Part shown: positions 16,642 to 25,771 of the stretch, in pieces | Position numbering within the stretch: position 1 is the stretch's first letter | How the letters are laid out: each line of letters begins with the position of its first letter | DNA from: Humisphaera borealis | GTDB lineage: Bacteria; Planctomycetota; Phycisphaerae; Tepidisphaerales; Tepidisphaeraceae | Direction of reading: 5' to 3' | Assembly: GCF_015169395.1 (NCBI RefSeq) | Contig: NZ_CP063458.1 | Span: forward strand, 5,394,001 to 5,458,000 | Length of the DNA: 64,000 nucleotides | Translations under genes and position numbers: made by a program | Notes under the pieces: generated by a model | Databases searched by the model: none | Seen by the model: the letters and a program-made list of their open reading frames with translations, nothing else | Told to the model about the DNA's origin: nothing

Positions 16642-18114
16642 TCAGGGGCTCTTCGCCTTGGGTGGTTGGCCGTAGTATGGGAATCGATCGAACGTGTCGT
16701 CCGTCGGATCGACGCGAGGATCGCCGGTCGACTTCATCCATTGCTCCACTTTGGCGCGCAGGGCGGCTTTTCGCTCGTCGTACGCCGGTTCGGACGCGAC
16801 ATTCGTGAGCTGGTGCGGGTCCTTCTGAAGGTCGTACAGTTCCTCGGCCGGCCGTTTCGAGAAGATCAGCTTGATGAAGGGCTGAAACGCGGGATCCGCC
16901 TGCCGCGCAATCAGCACGTCCTTCACAGCGGTGGTGTCGACATCGCCATAAGGCCGTCCCGCCAGGAACAGCACGTCCGGATCACCGGCGGGCCAGCGGT
17001 CGGGTCGTAGATTTCGGATGTAGAGAAAGTCCTTCGTCCGTACCGCGCGAATAGGGTAGCTCTGGTGATCGCGACGCACATCCGCATGGCGTTCGCGCTC
17101 GATGAAGACACAGTCGCGCGCCTGCCCGTCGTCCTTCCCCATCAACAGTTCGGCCAACCCTCGGAAGGTCATCTCGCGCGGCGGCACCTGCCCGGCCAAC
17201 TGCAGGAAGGTGGGGCCCAGCTCGGCCAGGTTGACGAATGCATCCACCTTGCGTCCGGCCTGCAGCTTTTTCCCCCAGCGGATTGCCAAGGGGACGCGCG
17301 AACCCGCGTCGTAACAGTTGGCCAGGCCGCGGGGCATCTGCCAGCCGTTGTCGCTGCAGTAGACCACGACCGTGTCGTCCAGTTCCCCCGCCTTTTCCAG
17401 CAGGGCGATCGCCTGGCCGGCTTGTTCGTCCATCGCGATGATGCCGCCGTAGTAGTTCAACAAGTCCAGCCGCACTTCCGGGCAGTCGGGTAGTTCGGGT
17501 GGGACTGTCAGCTTGCTGGCATCGAGCTTCTGCCGCGCGATTTCAAGGTAGGGATGTTTGCCCCCGCGGGTGGCCGTATCGGTGTTTCCCAACCAGAAGA
17601 AGTACGGGTTGGATTTGTCACGCTGGCGATGAAAGGATGCGAAGTCGGCGAACTTCGGTCCGACGGGGTTTTCCTTCCACCCCGAGACCTCAAAGTTGCC
17701 CGGCCCCCAAGGCTTACCGGCGTAGCCAACCTGATACCCCGCCTGGCGAAGTACTTCCGTGACGACCGGGGTGTCCTTCGGAAACGCGCTCCAGAGACTG
17801 GCCCGCTCGCCGAGCTGGTGGGCATATCTGCCAGTCAGCAGGCAGGCCCGCGTCGGAGAGCAGGAAGGAACGGGATTGAACGTGTGCGTGAACAGCACGC
17901 CTTCGCGGGCAACGCGATCGAAAGCCGGTGTGATCGCCAGAGGATCGCCGAGGATTCCCGCGTTCGGAGAGCGCCAGTTATCCGCCAGGATGAGAAGTAT
18001 GTTGGGCCGCGGCTCGGCCGGACCTTTTGCGATCGCAACGGGCGCGATCGCGGCCCAGGTTACGACGAGTGTGAGCCATCGGACCAGAACGCTTCGCGAG
18101 AGCGGGTAGACCAT
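16642..18114 (-). CDS. Sulfatase (formylglycine type), exported
   Basis: 490 residues from ATG 18114, which has GGGAG about eight bases upstream; the frame extends upstream without similarity. Signal peptide at residues 1-29 ending AIA. Active site CSPTRACLLTGR, where Cys85 would be converted to formylglycine by an enzyme not in this window. The metal site near the N-terminus reads LILADNWRSP, with Asn where most sulfatases have a second Asp. Further conserved parts: GYQVGYAGKPWGPG, VVVYCSDNGWQMPRG, ELYDLQKDPHQLTNVA. Likely a periplasmic hydrolase of sulfate esters on polysaccharides; substrate unknown. The Asn variant groups it with a heparan-N-sulfatase-like branch, inferred. It is transcribed with the broken gene downstream. 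Confidence 0.9.
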   Translation of the reverse strand: MVYPLSRSVLVRWLTLVVTWAAIAPVAIAKGPAEPRPNILLILADNWRSPNAGILGDPLAITPAFDRVAREGVLFTHTFNPVPSCSPTRACLLTGRYAHQLGERASLWSAFPKDTPVVTEVLRQAGYQVGYAGKPWGPGNFEVSGWKENPVGPKFADFASFHRQRDKSNPYFFWLGNTDTATRGGKHPYLEIARQKLDASKLTVPPELPDCPEVRLDLLNYYGGIIAMDEQAGQAIALLEKAGELDDTVVVYCSDNGWQMPRGLANCYDAGSRVPLAIRWGKKLQAGRKVDAFVNLAELGPTFLQLAGQVPPREMTFRGLAELLMGKDDGQARDCVFIERERHADVRRDHQSYPIRAVRTKDFLYIRNLRPDRWPAGDPDVLFLAGRPYGDVDTTAVKDVLIARQADPAFQPFIKLIFSKRPAEELYDLQKDPHQLTNVASEPAYDERKAALRAKVEQWMKSTGDPRVDPTDDTFDRFPYYGQPPKAKSP

Positions 18115-18663
18115 TGAATTCACTCCCTGTTGTGACCGCGTAAGCCGCACAGGGGCGATACGACGGCAGCATTGCTTTCGGGCCGTCGACGCTGCAATAC
18201 GACGGCGACAGGTGCGCGTAAAGTAACATTTCCGCCAAGTGCATGACACCACTTTGCGCCGCACGTAGTTTTTCGACCCTGTCGCCAGGATGGTAGGCGA
18301 CGGTTCGCCCCGGCCCAAAGTCGGTGTCGGCGATGGTCCCGCTGCTGCGTAAAGGAGGTCTGTTCGCGAGTGGGTTCAGTCCCATGTTTCGCGATGTGCG
18401 TTCGTGCTGGTCCGTGTCGCGCGACCTCATGGACTCGTGAACACGACCCGAGATACCAACCACTCACGACAGTTGCGCGTGCGCGGCTACCGCCGCTCAA
18501 CGGCATTCCGTTACGTGTCGGCGAAAGCTTTCATTTCCCCACGACGCTTTCCCAACCCGGCGTACAAATCGTTCCGGGCGGCATATCATCGGCGCGATCA
18601 CAGCGTCTCTCGCGGCGATTCCCTTTTGAGTTCCGGCCTGTCCGGCTCAGCTAAAGGTCTCAA
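18115..18663. other. Intergenic stretch with a duplicated leader block
   Basis: No gene was recognised in these 550 bases between the divergent sulfatase and DoxX-like genes. The section 18240-18363 is similar to 19421-19545 (see those entries). The rest shows no clear signal. Confidence 0.5.
18240..18363. repeat. Duplicated ~120-base leader block, copy A
   Basis: GCATGACACCACTTT, then CGGTTC with GGATGGTAGGCGA before it, then TCGGCGAT and AAAGGAGGTCTG occur in the same order and spacing as in 19421-19545. Copy A lies 5' of the sulfatase gene, and copy B lies across the start of the minus-strand DoxX gene. Confidence 0.65.
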
Positions 18664-19014
18664 CTGAAATTCACCATCGTCACCGTTCTCGTGTCGGCCT
18701 CGTTCCTGGGCTTCGGTTGCGGCTATCTGCTAGTGCCCCGAATGCAGGCCGAGTTTGTGCGCTACCAGCTGGCCCACTTGCTGCCGGCCGCCGCCTGGCT
18801 GCAAATCGCCGGCGCGCTGGGGCTGTTGCTGGGGTTGCGATACCCATTGCCGGGCATTATCGCGGCCGGCGGGCTGGCGCTGATGATGGCGGTCGCCGTC
18901 GCAACCCGATTGCGGATCGGCGACCCGCTGTTGCAATGCGTGCCGGCGGTTCTTTACCTGCTGCTCAATGTCTACCTCTGCGCGACATTCATCGGCCAGC
19001 GATCGACTTCGTAA
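18664..19014 (+). CDS. DoxX-like membrane protein (possible CTG start)
   Basis: About 116 residues with four membrane helices: KFTIVTVLVSASFLGFGCGY, then PAAAWLQIAGALGLLLGLRY, IIAAGGLALMMAVAVATRL, and AVLYLLLNVYLCATF. The order and the GALGLLLGLRYP turn fit the DoxX_2/DUF4267-like superfamily. If the annotated start were GTG 18691, the first helix would be cut in half; CTG 18664, preceded by AAAGG, restores it. Its convergent neighbour at 19062-19424 is another DoxX-type protein, so the two may be diverged relatives. Function in this group is poorly defined (quinone or thiosulfate-related in a few cases). Confidence 0.65.
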   Translation: MKFTIVTVLVSASFLGFGCGYLLVPRMQAEFVRYQLAHLLPAAAWLQIAGALGLLLGLRYPLPGIIAAGGLALMMAVAVATRLRIGDPLLQCVPAVLYLLLNVYLCATFIGQRSTS

Positions 19015-19061
19015 CGGGCAATTGGCTGTGTGAAAAGCGATCGCCCAGGCGGCAGCCGTGC

Positions 19062-19424
19062 TCAGAGGACGGCCGCGACGATCGACAACGCGAGCATGCA
19101 GGTCGCGGGCAGGGCCTTCAACGGCGGGTCGCCGGCTTTGACGTGCATTCCGATCGCGCCGACCATCAGCACAGCCATGCCGATCGCCGCCGGCATCACC
19201 AGCACCGGCACCCAGATTCCCACGACCAGCGCGATCGCCAGGGCGATCTTGAGCCCGCCGATCAGGCACATCACGCCATAGGACAACCCGTACGCTGCGA
19301 ACTCCTCGCGCATGTTGCGGGCCGATCCCCCGCGGTAAGCCGTCGGCTTGCCGTAGCGCAAGACCCACACGTTAAAGATGCCCAATGCGATCACAACCTG
19401 CGCGACGACGCCGAGAGAATGCAT
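19062..19424 (-). CDS. DoxX family membrane protein
   Basis: 120 residues. Four membrane helices: VVAQVVIALGIFNVWVLRYG, YGVMCLIGGLKIALAIALVV, VLVMPAAIGMAVLMVGAIGM, LPATCMLALSIVAAVL. Between the first two is the polar loop YRGGSARNMREEFAAYGL, and the third is followed by HVKAGDPPLKALPA, the usual place of the 'H-x-K-x-x-D-P' segment of DoxX-like proteins. The start at ATG 19424 lies inside a duplicated leader block shared with the region upstream of the sulfatase gene. Convergent with the DoxX-like gene at 18664. Confidence 0.75.
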   Translation of the reverse strand: MHSLGVVAQVVIALGIFNVWVLRYGKPTAYRGGSARNMREEFAAYGLSYGVMCLIGGLKIALAIALVVGIWVPVLVMPAAIGMAVLMVGAIGMHVKAGDPPLKALPATCMLALSIVAAVL

Positions 19425-19545
19425 GACTTCACTTTCGAGAAAGGGGAACGACTTGTTCGAACTTGCCGCCCGGATAGTAGGCGTCGGTTCAGCCCGGACA
19501 TAATCCGGCGTTGGCGATTGTGATGCGGCAGGGAAAGGGAGGTCT
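19421..19545. repeat. Duplicated ~120-base leader block, copy B
   Basis: Matches 18240-18363 over its whole length, with GCATGACTTCACTTT at one end and AAAGGGAGGTCTG at the other. It covers the first codons and the upstream region of the minus-strand DoxX gene. Confidence 0.65.
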
Positions 19546-19633
19546 GCTTTGGTGAGTGCTTGGGCTAGCGTGCTACCATGTGCCTTCGCACGCGTCGCAT
19601 TGGGAAGCAGGACGCCTTCTGAACGGACGAACG

Positions 19634-20230
19634 ATGGGCATTGATATCAGCATGTACGCCGAAGTACGGCGTCAGGAGGGATGGCAACTCGCTGAGCCAT
19701 TGGCGCGGAATCCCTATCGTTATGATGAAGACGAACCGGAATGGATTCCGACAGCCCTTTATTCAAGTCGGAGCTACGAACTTTTTGCGGTTCTCGCCAA
19801 CATTCGTAATCCCATCCGTGCAATGGCTCCATTCGAGTATCTGTCGGAGCCGAGAGGATTGCCGGCCGATGCTTCTCCGCAGCTGCTCGACTACTACCGT
19901 ACGGTCGAATCCGACAGCTTTTCGGAAAGTTGGCTTCTGCTGGAAGAATTGACCGCGTTCGACTGGTACGGCAAGGAGATCATTCGCCGCGGCGTGGTGA
20001 ACCCGGTCGCGTCCCACCTATTCCCGCCGGGTCGCCGAGGCTTTCCCTATGCCGATTGGCCTGGTGGCATACAGATTTCTGTCTCGGAACAGGGTCGTGG
20101 CGCGGAGGTGCAGTGGATCGACACCTATGCAGAAGCCGTAGGGGATGAGTTCATGATTGATGGGCTGAACAGACTGAAGTCGTACGGTACTCCAAAGGAC
20201 GTACGCGTTGTTTTCTGGTTCGACTGCTAA
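19634..20230 (+). CDS. Conserved hypothetical cytoplasmic protein
   Basis: 198 residues from ATG 19634 (MGIDISMYAEVRRQEGW), where recognisable sequence begins; the frame extends upstream without support. The N-terminal MG-D-I pattern with EVR and a Trp is shared by a family of small uncharacterised proteins found in many phyla. The body alternates acidic and aromatic segments (NPYRYDEDEPEWIPTALYSS, LLLEELTAFDWYGKEIIRRG) and ends in a beta-rich part (DVRVVFWFDC). No signal peptide or membrane helix. Its stop is 50 bases from the convergent SOUL gene. Function unknown. Confidence 0.7.
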   Translation: MGIDISMYAEVRRQEGWQLAEPLARNPYRYDEDEPEWIPTALYSSRSYELFAVLANIRNPIRAMAPFEYLSEPRGLPADASPQLLDYYRTVESDSFSESWLLLEELTAFDWYGKEIIRRGVVNPVASHLFPPGRRGFPYADWPGGIQISVSEQGRGAEVQWIDTYAEAVGDEFMIDGLNRLKSYGTPKDVRVVFWFDC

Positions 20231-20279
20231 ATCTTCCGCGAAACCTTTGCCCGCGTTCGGCGGAAATGGTCTCGCTCGA

Positions 20280-21215
20280 CTACTTCCTGCGAATCGGGAT
20301 CTGCACTTCGCCGTAGCGCACCCACGGTAGCACGAACGGACTGTTGTAGCCCAGGTAGCGGGCATCGCCGGCGGGTTCGTACGTGGCGGCGTTGTCGGCG
20401 AGCCAGCGATTGAGCGTTGCCATCGCTGTTGCCATGCGCTCGTCGGTGTAGCTTCCCCGGATGCCGACGCTGACAACGGTCATCGCCGGCACGTCCACGA
20501 CCTCGACCGCGCCCTGCTGGCCGACGTTGCCCTGCTTCGTCGATCGATACAGGAACGCCATATCGCGTGCCGCCACCTTCTGGTTGGCGGCGGTGTAGGT
20601 CATCTCCACCGGCGCGGTCATGGCGATCTGGTTGGCTTCGATGTGTTTGAAGAGCGTCCAGAACGGCTTGTTCTGGTCGCCGCCGGACATTGGCGTGCGG
20701 GCCAGGCGATAGCCCGGATACGCCTTGACGATGGCCCTGCCGATCGGGCCCGGCGACGGAAAGCCTTCGGGCAGGGGCGCTTCCATGGTCGGCTTGTAGT
20801 CCATCGCGAGGATCGCCTCGGCGATCGCGCCCTGCAGCCGATCAACCGCTTCGCGGTCGTCTCGCATCGCCGAGACGTCGGCCAGCGCGCGGCGCAAGGT
20901 GAGGGCGGGGTCCGATTCGTCGCCGATGACGGCGATCGCCTCCGAGATCTTCAGGGCCAGCCGCTTACGCGCCGCCGCGTCCAGATTGCCACGCAGCTGC
21001 CGCTGCGACTCTTCGACCGCGGACCGGAGTTTGATCTTGACCGGGGCCGAACGTTCGGCGGGCACGGCGGGGAAGTATTCCGGCGCCGGTTCTGAGGCCG
21101 GGCGTGTGGTCTCGGGTTGGGTCGTCGCTGCGGCCGCCGCGAGATGCTCTGCGCCGAACAGAGTCATCGACAAAGCGACGACGGTCCCGATCCGCCTGGA
21201 GGTAGGGTGGGTCAT
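20280..21215 (-). CDS. SOUL-family haem-binding-like protein, exported
   Basis: 311 residues. A signal peptide (TVVALSMTLFGAEHLAAAAA) is followed by a 130-residue helical insert (KLRSAVEESQRQLRGNLDAA). The SOUL domain follows from about residue 155: GRAIVKAYPGYRLART, FWTLFKHIEANQIAMTAPVE, AFLYRSTKQGNVG, VVSVGIRGSYTDERM. The IAMTAPVEM segment is the family signature. In animals the SOUL/HBP fold binds haem or tetrapyrrole; in bacteria the function is open. A siroheme-pathway gene occurs at 59479 but is far away. The start ATG 21215 leads straight into the signal peptide. Confidence 0.88.
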   Translation of the reverse strand: MTHPTSRRIGTVVALSMTLFGAEHLAAAAATTQPETTRPASEPAPEYFPAVPAERSAPVKIKLRSAVEESQRQLRGNLDAAARKRLALKISEAIAVIGDESDPALTLRRALADVSAMRDDREAVDRLQGAIAEAILAMDYKPTMEAPLPEGFPSPGPIGRAIVKAYPGYRLARTPMSGGDQNKPFWTLFKHIEANQIAMTAPVEMTYTAANQKVAARDMAFLYRSTKQGNVGQQGAVEVVDVPAMTVVSVGIRGSYTDERMATAMATLNRWLADNAATYEPAGDARYLGYNSPFVLPWVRYGEVQIPIRRK

Positions 21216-21302
21216 GATGACTGAATGGTAGGCCGGTGGATTGCCATTGTTTTAGCGCCACCGATGGCATCCGTCGTGCCGGGCAGAACAATCACCACGG
21301 AG

Positions 21303-21445
21303 TTCATCATGAGGCCGTCGGCCTCTCACCGAGATGACGACAACGCAACCGCAGATTTCGCAGATTGCGCAGATTGTTTGGACCAATCTGCGAAATCTGC
21401 GCAATCTGCGGTTTCCTCCCGTATTTTCGGAGCAGCTCATCATGA
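21303..21445 (+). repeat. Dispersed CGCAGATT palindrome element, copy 2
   Basis: Hairpin arms 21347-21376 and 21384-21414 (about 30 bases, two or three mismatches, short loop) made of GCAGATT words at 8-9 base period. It is bracketed by CATCATGAGGCCGTCGGCC upstream and TTTTCGGAGCAG downstream, as in the inverted copy at 8053-8177. A further CATCATGAGGCCGACGGGCC follows at 21438. Confidence 0.9.
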
Positions 21446-21497
21446 GGCCGACGGGCCTTTGTGCGGAATACTCTCCCTCTCCCGACGTTTAGCGAGC

Positions 21498-22997
21498 GTG
21501 AACCACACCTACCCGCCCGCCGTGACTTTCAGGCTGCTTGCCGCGGTCCTTCTCGCTGTCTTCTGTCAGGCGTTGATCGCCGGCCGGGCCGGTGCGGCCG
21601 AGGCTGGGGGCAACACAGCCCGACCCAACGTGGTGCTGGTGATGGCCGACGACCAGGGGTTCGGCGATACGGGCTACAACGGGCACCCCAACCTGAAGAC
21701 GCCAAACCTCGACGCGCTCGCGCGTGAGGGGCTTCGGCTCAATCGGTTTTACACCGCCCACTTCAACTGCTCCCCGACGCGGGCGAGCATCATGACCGGC
21801 CGACATCCTGATCGTATGGGCACATTCAATCCTGGTGCGCCCATCAGGGCACAGGAACTAACGGTGGCAAAGGTCCTCCAGTCGGCCGGCTACGCCACGG
21901 GGCACTTCGGCAAGTGGCACCTCAACGGCAAGAACGGCGACAAGAACACCAAGGACCTGCCCGGCCGGGCGATCCTCGCGACAGACCCGCTTTCGCCGGG
22001 CAAAATGGGGTTCGACCAGTGGGTGTCGGCGGACAACTTCTTTGACCTGGACCCGGTGCTGGGCCGCAACGGCGTGCCGGAAAAGTTTCACGGCGACAGC
22101 TCCGACGTCACCACCGACGAGGCGCTGAAGTTCATCCGCGCACAGGCCGCCGCGGGCAAACCGTTCTTCGCGGTCGTCTGGTTCGGGTCGCCGCACGTTC
22201 CGCACGAGGCGCTGGCGGCCGACAAGGCGCTGTATGCCTCGCTGTCCGAGAGCGAGCAAAACTACTACGGCGAGCTGACGGCCGTCGATCGCAGCCTTGG
22301 CCGGGTGCGGGCGGCGCTGCGGGAACTGAAAGTCTCGGAGAACACGCTGCTCTGGTACAACAGCGACAACGGCGGGGCGGCGGGGCCGAAATCGACCGGC
22401 AACCTGCGCGGGTCGAAATCAACCCTGTGGGAGGGCGGCGTGCGGGTACCCGGGCTGGTCGAATGGCCGGCGCGGATCGCCAAGCCTTTTGTCAGCGAGA
22501 TGCCCTGCTCCACGCTCGACATGTACCCCACGATACTCGCCGCCACCGGGGCCGTCGCCGAGAAGCAGATCCAGCCGCTGGACGGCGTGAACCTGCTGCC
22601 AATGTTCGACGGGAAGATGGAATCGCGCGGCAAGTCGATCCCATTCTGGAACCGCGCCGGCGGCCGCGACGGCCACGCGGCCCTGATCGACTGGCCGTAC
22701 AAGCTGCACACGAACGCGGCGGCTGCGAAACCCAAAGGCAAGAAAGCCGCTCCCGATGCCGGCGAAGCAGCACCCGGATCATCGATCCAACTCTACGACG
22801 TCTCCAAAGACCCCCGCGAGACCACCGACCTCGCGAAAGAACAGCCCGACCGCGTCGCAAAGATGACGGCGGAACTCGAGGCGTGGAAGAAGTCCGTCGA
22901 GAAGAGCCTGGACGGCGCCGATTACGGAACGGCGGCAGCGACGGAGGCAAAGAGTGACGCGCCGCCAACCCGCAAGAAGAAGCCGAAGCAAGAGTAG
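21498..22997 (+). CDS. Sulfatase (arylsulfatase-like, formylglycine type), exported
   Basis: 499 residues from GTG 21498, which gives a signal peptide (FRLLAAVLLAVFCQALIAGR) ending before AEAGGN; the frame upstream runs through a repeat element and is not coding. Seen: VVLVMADDQGFGDTGYNGHP with the metal Asp pair (50-51), CSPTRASIMTGRHP with formylglycine Cys91, SAGYATGHFGKWHL (Lys/His site), VWFGSPHVPHEA, LLWYNSDNGGAAG (metal Asp-Asn) and LYDVSKDPRETTDLAKE. All catalytic positions are present, so it is probably active. The C-terminus is a Lys-rich tail KKKPKQE. It likely removes sulfate from algal or other polysaccharides in the periplasm; substrate not determinable. Confidence 0.93.
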   Translation: MNHTYPPAVTFRLLAAVLLAVFCQALIAGRAGAAEAGGNTARPNVVLVMADDQGFGDTGYNGHPNLKTPNLDALAREGLRLNRFYTAHFNCSPTRASIMTGRHPDRMGTFNPGAPIRAQELTVAKVLQSAGYATGHFGKWHLNGKNGDKNTKDLPGRAILATDPLSPGKMGFDQWVSADNFFDLDPVLGRNGVPEKFHGDSSDVTTDEALKFIRAQAAAGKPFFAVVWFGSPHVPHEALAADKALYASLSESEQNYYGELTAVDRSLGRVRAALRELKVSENTLLWYNSDNGGAAGPKSTGNLRGSKSTLWEGGVRVPGLVEWPARIAKPFVSEMPCSTLDMYPTILAATGAVAEKQIQPLDGVNLLPMFDGKMESRGKSIPFWNRAGGRDGHAALIDWPYKLHTNAAAAKPKGKKAAPDAGEAAPGSSIQLYDVSKDPRETTDLAKEQPDRVAKMTAELEAWKKSVEKSLDGADYGTAAATEAKSDAPPTRKKKPKQE

Positions 22998-23050
22998 CGG
23001 CAGACGTCATCGGGCCGTCGGGCGGTCTCGCCGCGCGGCCTCGGTCCGCT

Positions 23051-25771
23051 TCACGGGCTGATCACCAGTTCCGGCCGCTGGGCGGCCGCCTCGTCGCTTT
23101 GGAACGCTGCAGCGTTCGCCGTGACCGTCGGTGCCAGAAGCCCCAGCGAAACGGAAGTCTTCCCGGCGGCCTTCTCGCTCGTGAGCCAGGATGTGACATC
23201 CAGTTCGTACCACTTGGCCGTCCGGCCCACGACGGTGATCGTGCCGAGCGCTGCACCTATCGTAGACGGCTTGCTGGCCCAGGTGATCGCGGTTTCGCTC
23301 CATGCGCTCGCCACGGAATAGACGCGCACGTCGCCGGTGGCGGCACGATCGTCCACGAGGTTGCCGTAAAGGCGAATTTTGGCGGACGACACGGACGTTA
23401 CGCGGGTCAGGTCGAACGAGAGGTAGCTCGATCGGCTGTATCCTGCAGAGCCGCTGTTGCGGACCTCCAGGGTGGAACTCGTTCCGAAGTTCTGGCCGGC
23501 GAAGGAACCGTCGCGAACGTAGGCGTCCGCGGACGAGCGAAGGGTGACGGCAGTGCCGACCGGCGGGGGAGAAGTCGGCGGGGGAGAAGTAGGGGGCGGC
23601 GGGGGCGGCGGCGAGACGGGGCCGCTTCCTTCAATGATTCGAAGCGTCGGATTGTTCGCTGCGGCTTCGTTGCTCGCAAAATAGATGTGCGGCTTGGACT
23701 CGACAGACGTGGACAGGGCGAACGCAACGCTCGTCGCCCCCTGGCTCCGCCGGGCGGCGACGTAGGCCGATACGTCGAACTCGAACCACTTGCCGGTGCT
23801 GTTGGCGAATGATCCGTTGCCGATCGCCGGCCCGAACAAAAGCCCGGTAGGCCAGTTCAACTGGGCAGCCGTCCACTTCGTATTGTCGACCGGATAAAGC
23901 GTGAAGGACGACGTGCCGGGCTCGCTCAACTTGCCATAGATGCGAAGCTTCGCCGATTGCGTGGGGGCGGCCGCTACACCGAGATTAAACTGAATAAACG
24001 ATCGACGGTTGTATCCGGTGGCGCCTTTCTTCACCTGAAGTTCGGTGGATGTCGAGAACTGCTGGTACTGGTAGGCACCGTCGCGGATGTAGCCATCCTG
24101 GGACGGTCGCAAGGTACGGTCGGTGCTGGTCGGCGGCGGCGGTGGGTCGTTATCCAGCTCGCGAACGACCACCGACTTTCCGTTGACCCAGAGGCTCGCC
24201 GAACTGCTGACGGCGTCGGCGTCTTCGGCCGCCGAGATCACGAACGTCTGCGGCACGTTCCAGTTGTCGCGCGTGAAGACAAAATTGCCGGGCGTCTGAA
24301 CGCCGGGCCGCGTGAACGACAAGCTCGGCTCCGGCAGATCCCAGTAGATCGACGCGCCGAACTCGCCCACAACTTGCTTGGACACGCTGACCGACACCGT
24401 GACGGAGCCGCCTTCTGGGACAACGAGGCTCGACGGCGTCAACACGACCTGCGGCGATACCGGATCCTTGTTCTGAATCCAACGCAGCTTCGGTCCCTTG
24501 CCCGATTCGTCGCTGTCGATGATGACATATTTGTTGGTGGTGTTCATGCTCGGCAGGGCGAAGGTGATGCTGGTCTGACCGGCACTGATGGCGTTTCGGA
24601 CGTAGCTGGTGACGTTAAAGTCGTAAATCCGAGCCGCGGCACCGAACACTTCGGCATAAGGGTAGTTCTGTCCGGCAGGCGGAACTGGACGGTTCGAATA
24701 CGTCAGCGCGTTCTCCGTCCAGGCACCGGTGGTTGGGATCGCATAAATGCCAACGAACGATCCATCGACTGACCGCGCCCGAAGTCGCAGAAGCGCCCTG
24801 GCATCTGCCGCGTCAGGATTAATCCCCGACAGGTCGAACTTCACGTAAGCGATGCGGGCCTCGTTGGCCGTGGTGTTCCAGCCGGTCTCGAGCGTCTGCG
24901 ACTGGCCGAAATTGGTGTTGGTGTAGGTGCCGTACCGGACGTACGAATCGTCGGTCGCTGCGCGATCAGTGACGTAGCTGCCGCCGTCCACGATTTCCCA
25001 GTCCCACACCAGGTCGTTGATCATCGTTTCGCCACCCGGCCCGACGATGCCGCTCGATTTCGGCAGGACCAGTTTGTAACGGCCGGGCTCGGTGTTGTAG
25101 GGTGACAGGTCGGCGATGTCGTAGTGGTAACCGGGATCCCGGCCTGCATACGTCTCAATGTCATTGCCCAGCGGGATCTCGACCCCGTCCTTGAACAGGT
25201 GCAGGTCAGACGCTTCAAACCCGGTCACAACCTTGTAGGAATGCGGCGTGTAGAAAAGCACGGGCAGATCCGCGACTGGGGTCACCCGCGGGTTCGGATA
25301 GATGGAACCGCCGACAGCCTGCGCCTCCAGATGCCACAGTGACTGGTAGGAGCCTTCGAGGGTTGCCGCGACGGCGGTCCCCCCGGCGTCGGTGATCGTT
25401 GCATCGGCCGCCATCTGGAATCGGAAAAACGCACCCGACTTCAGCACCGACGAAAGACCCGAAATTCGATAGGTAGCGGGGCTGATCGCTTCGAGCACCA
25501 CGCTCGGGAAGAAGTGCAGCATCACCCGGTTCGCGCTGTTCTCCGCGGTCGCGGTGAGATTGATATCGGCCAGATCGAACCCTTGTACCGGCTGATCGAA
25601 CTGCACGGTGACTTGTTCGACCGGTTGCGACGTCGGAGCGGCGGGCAAACCGACGACCTGTCCGAGGACCGTATCGGACAGCAGAACGCGACTTTCAATC
25701 ACTTCAACCGCCACGCGACTGTCGCTACGGCGCGAAACAAGACCGGGCAACGCGAAGGGACGGTAGCTCAT
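23051..25771 (-). CDS. Large surface protein with three DNRLRE domains
   Basis: 906 residues from ATG 25771, supported by AGGAG about eight bases upstream. The N-terminus has a basic leader and AVEVIESRVLLSDT, a LEPR-XLL-like export motif. Residues about 45-265 are Ig-like/beta sandwich (VEQVTVQFDQPVQGFDL). The first DNRLRE domain spans about 268-440 (DDSYVRYGTYTNTNFGQSQT), then an Ig-like spacer (VVPEGGSVTVSVSVS). The second is at about 545-730 (QDGYIRDGAYQYQQFSTSTE) and the third at about 745-906 (ADAYVRDGSFAGQNFGTSST), joined by a poly-Pro linker. DNRLRE modules (CBM96-like) are known as glycan binding or adhesion modules. No catalytic domain. Likely an outer-surface glycan-binding protein. 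Confidence 0.9.
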   Translation of the reverse strand: MSYRPFALPGLVSRRSDSRVAVEVIESRVLLSDTVLGQVVGLPAAPTSQPVEQVTVQFDQPVQGFDLADINLTATAENSANRVMLHFFPSVVLEAISPATYRISGLSSVLKSGAFFRFQMAADATITDAGGTAVAATLEGSYQSLWHLEAQAVGGSIYPNPRVTPVADLPVLFYTPHSYKVVTGFEASDLHLFKDGVEIPLGNDIETYAGRDPGYHYDIADLSPYNTEPGRYKLVLPKSSGIVGPGGETMINDLVWDWEIVDGGSYVTDRAATDDSYVRYGTYTNTNFGQSQTLETGWNTTANEARIAYVKFDLSGINPDAADARALLRLRARSVDGSFVGIYAIPTTGAWTENALTYSNRPVPPAGQNYPYAEVFGAAARIYDFNVTSYVRNAISAGQTSITFALPSMNTTNKYVIIDSDESGKGPKLRWIQNKDPVSPQVVLTPSSLVVPEGGSVTVSVSVSKQVVGEFGASIYWDLPEPSLSFTRPGVQTPGNFVFTRDNWNVPQTFVISAAEDADAVSSSASLWVNGKSVVVRELDNDPPPPPTSTDRTLRPSQDGYIRDGAYQYQQFSTSTELQVKKGATGYNRRSFIQFNLGVAAAPTQSAKLRIYGKLSEPGTSSFTLYPVDNTKWTAAQLNWPTGLLFGPAIGNGSFANSTGKWFEFDVSAYVAARRSQGATSVAFALSTSVESKPHIYFASNEAAANNPTLRIIEGSGPVSPPPPPPPTSPPPTSPPPVGTAVTLRSSADAYVRDGSFAGQNFGTSSTLEVRNSGSAGYSRSSYLSFDLTRVTSVSSAKIRLYGNLVDDRAATGDVRVYSVASAWSETAITWASKPSTIGAALGTITVVGRTAKWYELDVTSWLTSEKAAGKTSVSLGLLAPTVTANAAAFQSDEAAAQRPELVISP

